A stretch of 7,294 nucleotides of DNA from Candidatus Tectimicrobiota bacterium (GTDB lineage Bacteria > UBA8248). Under the pieces are notes generated by a model that was not told where the DNA came from, made no database searches, and saw only the letters and a list, made by a program, of their open reading frames with translations. The translations under genes and the position numbers were made by a program. Below are positions 5,191 to 7,294 of the stretch, piece by piece. Numbering within the stretch: position 1 is the stretch's first letter; each line of letters opens with the position of its first letter. The stretch covers positions 1 through 7,294 of the forward strand of contig JACPCT010000073.1 of NCBI GenBank assembly GCA_016184445.1, given 5' to 3'.

Positions 5191-6699
5191 TTACTCTCCG
5201 CGCTTGATTTTCTCGATCTCTCGCAGGACGATTTTTTCCACCAGGTCGGGGAGTTGGCGGACGACGAGCGCCTCGATGTTGCGGATGAGGGCGGGCACGA
5301 TGGCCTCCACCGTGCGCTCCAGGCTCTGCCGGACGAGGGGTTCCACGTCCTTCTCATCGGGGGCGCGGGGGGTGCCCGTCTCCGCGGGGGGTTGCGCGGC
5401 CGCCTGGACGCTTTCCTGCGTCAGGGGGACGTCCCAGACCGGGATCCCGCCGCCCGGCTCTTCGGCCGGGAGGGGAAAATCCGCCTCCAGGAGGCTGTCG
5501 ATGGCGAGTTCCTCCGCCGGCGGTGCGGCGGCGGAGGGGTTTTCCGCCGGGCCAGCCACGCCCGCGGCGGCCAGCAACTCGGCCTCCAGGTCCAGCTCCT
5601 TGCCGGCCTTGGAGTCCAGGGCCGGCTCCGGGCGGCCGGGGCCGCTGAAGCCCGCCTCGGCGGCTAGGCCGAGCAGGTCGTCGTCCGGGTCCGCCTGGAC
5701 CGGCGCGGGCGGCGGGGCCGCTTGCCGCTTGGGCAACTGGATGTTTCCGGCCCCCGCGAGGTCGCGCGAGAGCTCTTCCTGGAGATTCTCGATTCGGGAC
5801 TCGGCGGCCTGGACGTCCGCTTCGGTGGGCGATCCGCCGGCGGCGAAATCGGCTTCGATCTCGGCCAGCTGGGCCTCTGCCGCGCTCGCCTGCTCGCGCG
5901 CGAGCTCGGCCAAATCCCGGTGCGCCTCAGGGCGTCTGAGCGCGAGGTCGCCCTCCAGATCCAGATCGGCCCATTCGCTGCCGGGCTCCCGGGGAGCGGG
6001 AGCCGCCGCGGGGGGGGAGGGTTTCTCCCCGGCCTCCCCGCCGAAGAGGTCCTCCAGATCGCTGTCGTCGAAGAGGCGTACGTCCTTTCCCCCGGCCGCG
6101 GGCTCGGCTTGGCCGAGCGCTTTTTCCGCCTGGAGAAGCAGGTCGCTTTCGTCCTGGGCCGGGGGGGGCGCTTGGGCCGAAGGCTCCTCCGTCCCGCCCG
6201 CGAAGAGCGACTCGATCTCTTGCTCCTCGAACAGGTTGAGGCCCGGGGAGCGTTCCTGCCCGGGGGGCCCGCCGGCCGCCGAAGCCGCCGCTTCCGGCGG
6301 TCCGCCCGCGGCGGCGCCGGCTTCGGACCCGCCGCGCGCGAGGGCGCGCCCCACCTCGGCCAGCAGCCTCTCGGGCTCGAAGGGCTTGACCAGCACGCCC
6401 GCCGCGCCCGCCTGCCGGGCCTCGTCCTCGCTCATGCGGGACTTCGCGCTGGTCAGGAGGAGCACCGGGACCTCGCCCAGCTCCTCCTCCTGGCGGAGCC
6501 GGCGGCAGATCTCCGCCCCTCCCGCGCCCTTCATCTCGGCGCTCGCCACGATGATGTCGGGCTTCAGGGAGCGCGCGAGGGCCAGGGCCTGCTCGGGGGT
6601 GTCGGCGGCGCGGATCGAGAAATCATACCCCTCGAAGGTGAGCTCCACCACGCGGTGGATCAGCGGGCTATCGTCCACGAGGAGCAACTGGTTCGCCAT
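5191..6699 (-). CDS. Pseudo-receiver protein with long acidic disordered linker and PopZ-like helical C-terminus
   Basis: 502 residues. The ATG at 6697-6699 is chosen because GGAGAG lies 8 bases upstream and the protein then starts MANQLLLVDDS, a standard receiver start. Residues 5-120 form a CheY-like receiver: acidic pair D9/D10, T83-S84 and K105-P106 are in place. The phosphoacceptor position is S53 (codon AGC, 6541-6543), and the usual MPG after it reads MKG, so Asp phosphorylation is not expected. Residues about 121-447 are a low-complexity linker rich in Ala, Pro, Gly, Glu and Asp, with two copies of a LF-acidic-LF motif (156-168, 209-221) and a probable helical or coiled-coil part at 258-313. 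Residues about 448-502 are amphipathic helices ending in a basic tail. This short oligomerising-type end resembles PopZ in layout, and I recall it in receiver proteins of GC-rich deltaproteobacterial-type lineages. There is no DNA-binding, kinase, GGDEF or membrane segment. It lies 3 bases before valS, in the same reading frame. The receiver fold is secure; a scaffold role is inference. Confidence 0.85.
   Translation of the reverse strand: MANQLLLVDDSPLIHRVVELTFEGYDFSIRAADTPEQALALARSLKPDIIVASAEMKGAGGAEICRRLRQEEELGEVPVLLLTSAKSRMSEDEARQAGAAGVLVKPFEPERLLAEVGRALARGGSEAGAAAGGPPEAAASAAGGPPGQERSPGLNLFEEQEIESLFAGGTEEPSAQAPPPAQDESDLLLQAEKALGQAEPAAGGKDVRLFDDSDLEDLFGGEAGEKPSPPAAAPAPREPGSEWADLDLEGDLALRRPEAHRDLAELAREQASAAEAQLAEIEADFAAGGSPTEADVQAAESRIENLQEELSRDLAGAGNIQLPKRQAAPPPAPVQADPDDDLLGLAAEAGFSGPGRPEPALDSKAGKELDLEAELLAAAGVAGPAENPSAAAPPAEELAIDSLLEADFPLPAEEPGGGIPVWDVPLTQESVQAAAQPPAETGTPRAPDEKDVEPLVRQSLERTVEAIVPALIRNIEALVVRQLPDLVEKIVLREIEKIKRGE
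5194..5199 (-). promoter_or_regulatory. Shine-Dalgarno of valS, inside the end of the upstream gene
   Basis: GGAGAG in the transcript encodes the last codons of the receiver protein (Gly-Glu). It is followed by its TAA stop (5191-5193), one GGC triplet and the GTG start of valS, giving a 6-base spacer. The site fixes the GTG at 5185-5187 as the valS start, and the in-frame TAA excludes any longer version. Ribosomes finishing the upstream gene stop on top of this site, so translational coupling is likely. Confidence 0.7.
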
Positions 6700-6821
6700 G
6701 GATTCCACTCTCCATCCGGGGCCGATTCGCATGAGACCGGATGGAGGAAACGGGGCGGATCCGCACCACGGACACGCCATCTGCCGCCGGGCGGACGCAG
6801 AGAGTGAAGGAAATCATGCCA
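6700..6821 (-). other. Intergenic region between mltG and the receiver-protein gene
   Basis: These 122 bases are the only sizeable non-coding stretch. Reading in the gene direction, nothing resembling a rho-independent terminator (GC stem followed by a T run) follows the mltG stop. I see no convincing -35/-10 pair. The region holds a GCGGATCCGC palindrome at 6755-6764 and the 10-bp inverted repeat described separately at 6710-6746. An in-frame ATG at 6778-6780 would extend the next protein by 27 residues. I reject it because that extension (rich in Cys, Trp, Pro and Gly) does not resemble the start of a receiver domain and has no good ribosome binding site. Confidence 0.6.
6710..6746 (-). promoter_or_regulatory. 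Inverted repeat whose downstream arm overlaps the receiver gene's Shine-Dalgarno
   Basis: CTCCATCCGG at 6710-6719 is perfectly complementary to CCGGATGGAG at 6737-6746, giving 10-bp arms around a 17-base loop. In the minus-strand transcript the second arm ends in GGAG, which is part of the Shine-Dalgarno GGAGAG (6708-6713), 8 bases before the ATG at 6697-6699. The folded RNA would therefore hide the ribosome binding site. It could equally be a DNA operator, since the arms are symmetrical. There is no T run, so it is not a typical terminator. The repeat is seen directly; a regulatory role is inferred. Confidence 0.5.
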
Positions 6822-7294
6822 TTAGGGGGTTTTGGGGTCAACCGGTTCCTTTGGTTTCGTCTGGTGGCGGGCGATGGCCGCCTGGTGCTCGCGGTAGGTC
6901 CGGGAGAAGGCGTGGCCGCCCGAGCGGGTGGCCACGAAGTAGAGGTAGTCCACGTCGGCCGGGTGGAGGGCCGCCTCGATGGAGGCGAGGCCCGGGCTGG
7001 CGATGGGGCCGGGCGGGAGGCCCCTGTGGAGGTAGGTGTTGTAGGGGGAGTCGTGGGCGAGGTCCTGCCGGCGGAGGGGGCCGTCCAGGCGCGGGAGGGA
7101 GTAGACGACGGTGGGGTCGCTCTGGAGGGGCATGTTCTTCCGCAGGCGGTTCCAGAACACGGCGGCCACCAGGGCCCGCTCGGAGGCCAGGGGCGTCTCC
7201 TTCTCGACGATGGAGGCCAGCGTGAGGGCCTCGTGGAGGGTGACCCCCAGCTTCTCCGCCCGCTCCTGGTGGGAGGGGCCGAACTTGCGCCTCA
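6822..7294 (-). CDS. mltG: Endolytic murein transglycosylase MltG, C-terminal part (5' end outside window)
   Basis: Partial gene: the frame is open to the right edge and ends with TAA at 6822-6824, giving about 156 visible residues. MltG is an inner-membrane lytic transglycosylase that cuts nascent peptidoglycan strands internally and is thought to set glycan chain length. The visible part is the C-terminal half of the YceG-like catalytic domain. It carries the LASIVEKET motif (VEKET at 7194-7208), whose first Glu (7203-7205) is the expected catalytic residue. Downstream are NRLRKNMPLQSDPTVVYSL, SPYNTY, GLPPGPI, SIEAALHP and YLYFVATRSGGHAFS, all hallmarks of the family, followed by a short charged tail. 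The N-terminal membrane anchor and LysM-like subdomain would lie outside the window. No frameshift is seen. The GTG at 7167-7169 is an internal Val, not the start, because conserved family sequence continues upstream of it. Identification is very secure. Confidence 0.96.
   Translation of the reverse strand, partial: RRKFGPSHQERAEKLGVTLHEALTLASIVEKETPLASERALVAAVFWNRLRKNMPLQSDPTVVYSLPRLDGPLRRQDLAHDSPYNTYLHRGLPPGPIASPGLASIEAALHPADVDYLYFVATRSGGHAFSRTYREHQAAIARHQTKPKEPVDPKTP

Noticed and set aside
6755..6764. GCGGATCCGC palindrome upstream of the receiver gene
   Set aside because: A 10-base palindrome is unremarkable in GC-rich DNA, and no other regulatory signal accompanies it.
6700..6780. A longer receiver protein starting at the ATG at 6778-6780
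   Set aside because: The extra 27 residues do not resemble a receiver N-terminus, no ribosome site precedes that ATG, and the ATG at 6697-6699 has GGAGAG at good spacing.
6803..6820. A sigma-54-like TGGCA element just after the mltG stop
   Set aside because: TGGCATG is present, but the required downstream GC of a TTGC-type -12 box is absent at the correct spacing.
5204..7225. A 673-codon plus-strand open frame opposite the receiver gene and mltG
   Set aside because: The translation is Ser/Arg/Ala-rich with no recognisable domain. It spans two well-supported genes and an intergenic gap, as expected for a composition artefact.

Overview
The window is a gene-dense, GC-rich stretch (about two-thirds G+C by eye) in which every convincing gene lies on the minus strand, so it reads right to left. 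Gene order in the direction of transcription is: mltG (cut by the right edge), a pseudo-receiver protein with a long disordered linker, valS, birA, coaX, an ExeA-type AAA+ ATPase, and the start of an unrecognised gene cut by the left edge. There is no tRNA, rRNA, CRISPR array, insertion sequence or phage gene. The largest non-coding gap is 122 bases, between mltG and the receiver gene.

The content suggests a free-living Gram-negative-type bacterium of a GC-rich lineage, such as a deltaproteobacterial group or a neighbouring candidate phylum (NC10, Rokubacteria, Tectomicrobia or Acidobacteria-like). The main hint is the receiver protein: I recall proteins with a CheY-like N-terminus, an acidic Pro/Ala-rich linker and a short C-terminal helical block from those groups. 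This placement is a weak inference, because no phylogenetic marker could be compared with a database.

Layout: 7294-6822 is the C-terminal part of the peptidoglycan lytic transglycosylase MltG. 6821-6700 is a short intergenic region with a perfect 10-bp inverted repeat whose downstream arm covers the ribosome binding site of the next gene. 6699-5191 is the receiver/linker/helical-tail protein. 5187-2647 is valyl-tRNA synthetase, 2646-1873 biotin protein ligase without a DNA-binding domain, and 1876-1097 type III pantothenate kinase. After 35 bases comes the AAA+ ATPase (1061-255), followed by a proline- and charge-rich partial protein (251 to the edge). From the receiver gene to coaX, genes are separated by 3 bases, 0 bases and a 4-base overlap, which indicates one transcript with coupled translation.

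The genes supply housekeeping functions (tRNA charging, biotin attachment, CoA synthesis, glycan strand cleavage) plus one unusual putative scaffold or signalling protein. Three points deserve most attention. (1) ValRS appears to lack about 27 normally conserved residues just after the KMSK loop, with the frame intact. (2) The receiver domain has Ser in place of the phosphorylatable Asp. (3) The same protein has an acidic disordered linker with duplicated short motifs and a PopZ-like helical C-terminus, so it may act as a phosphorylation-independent hub.
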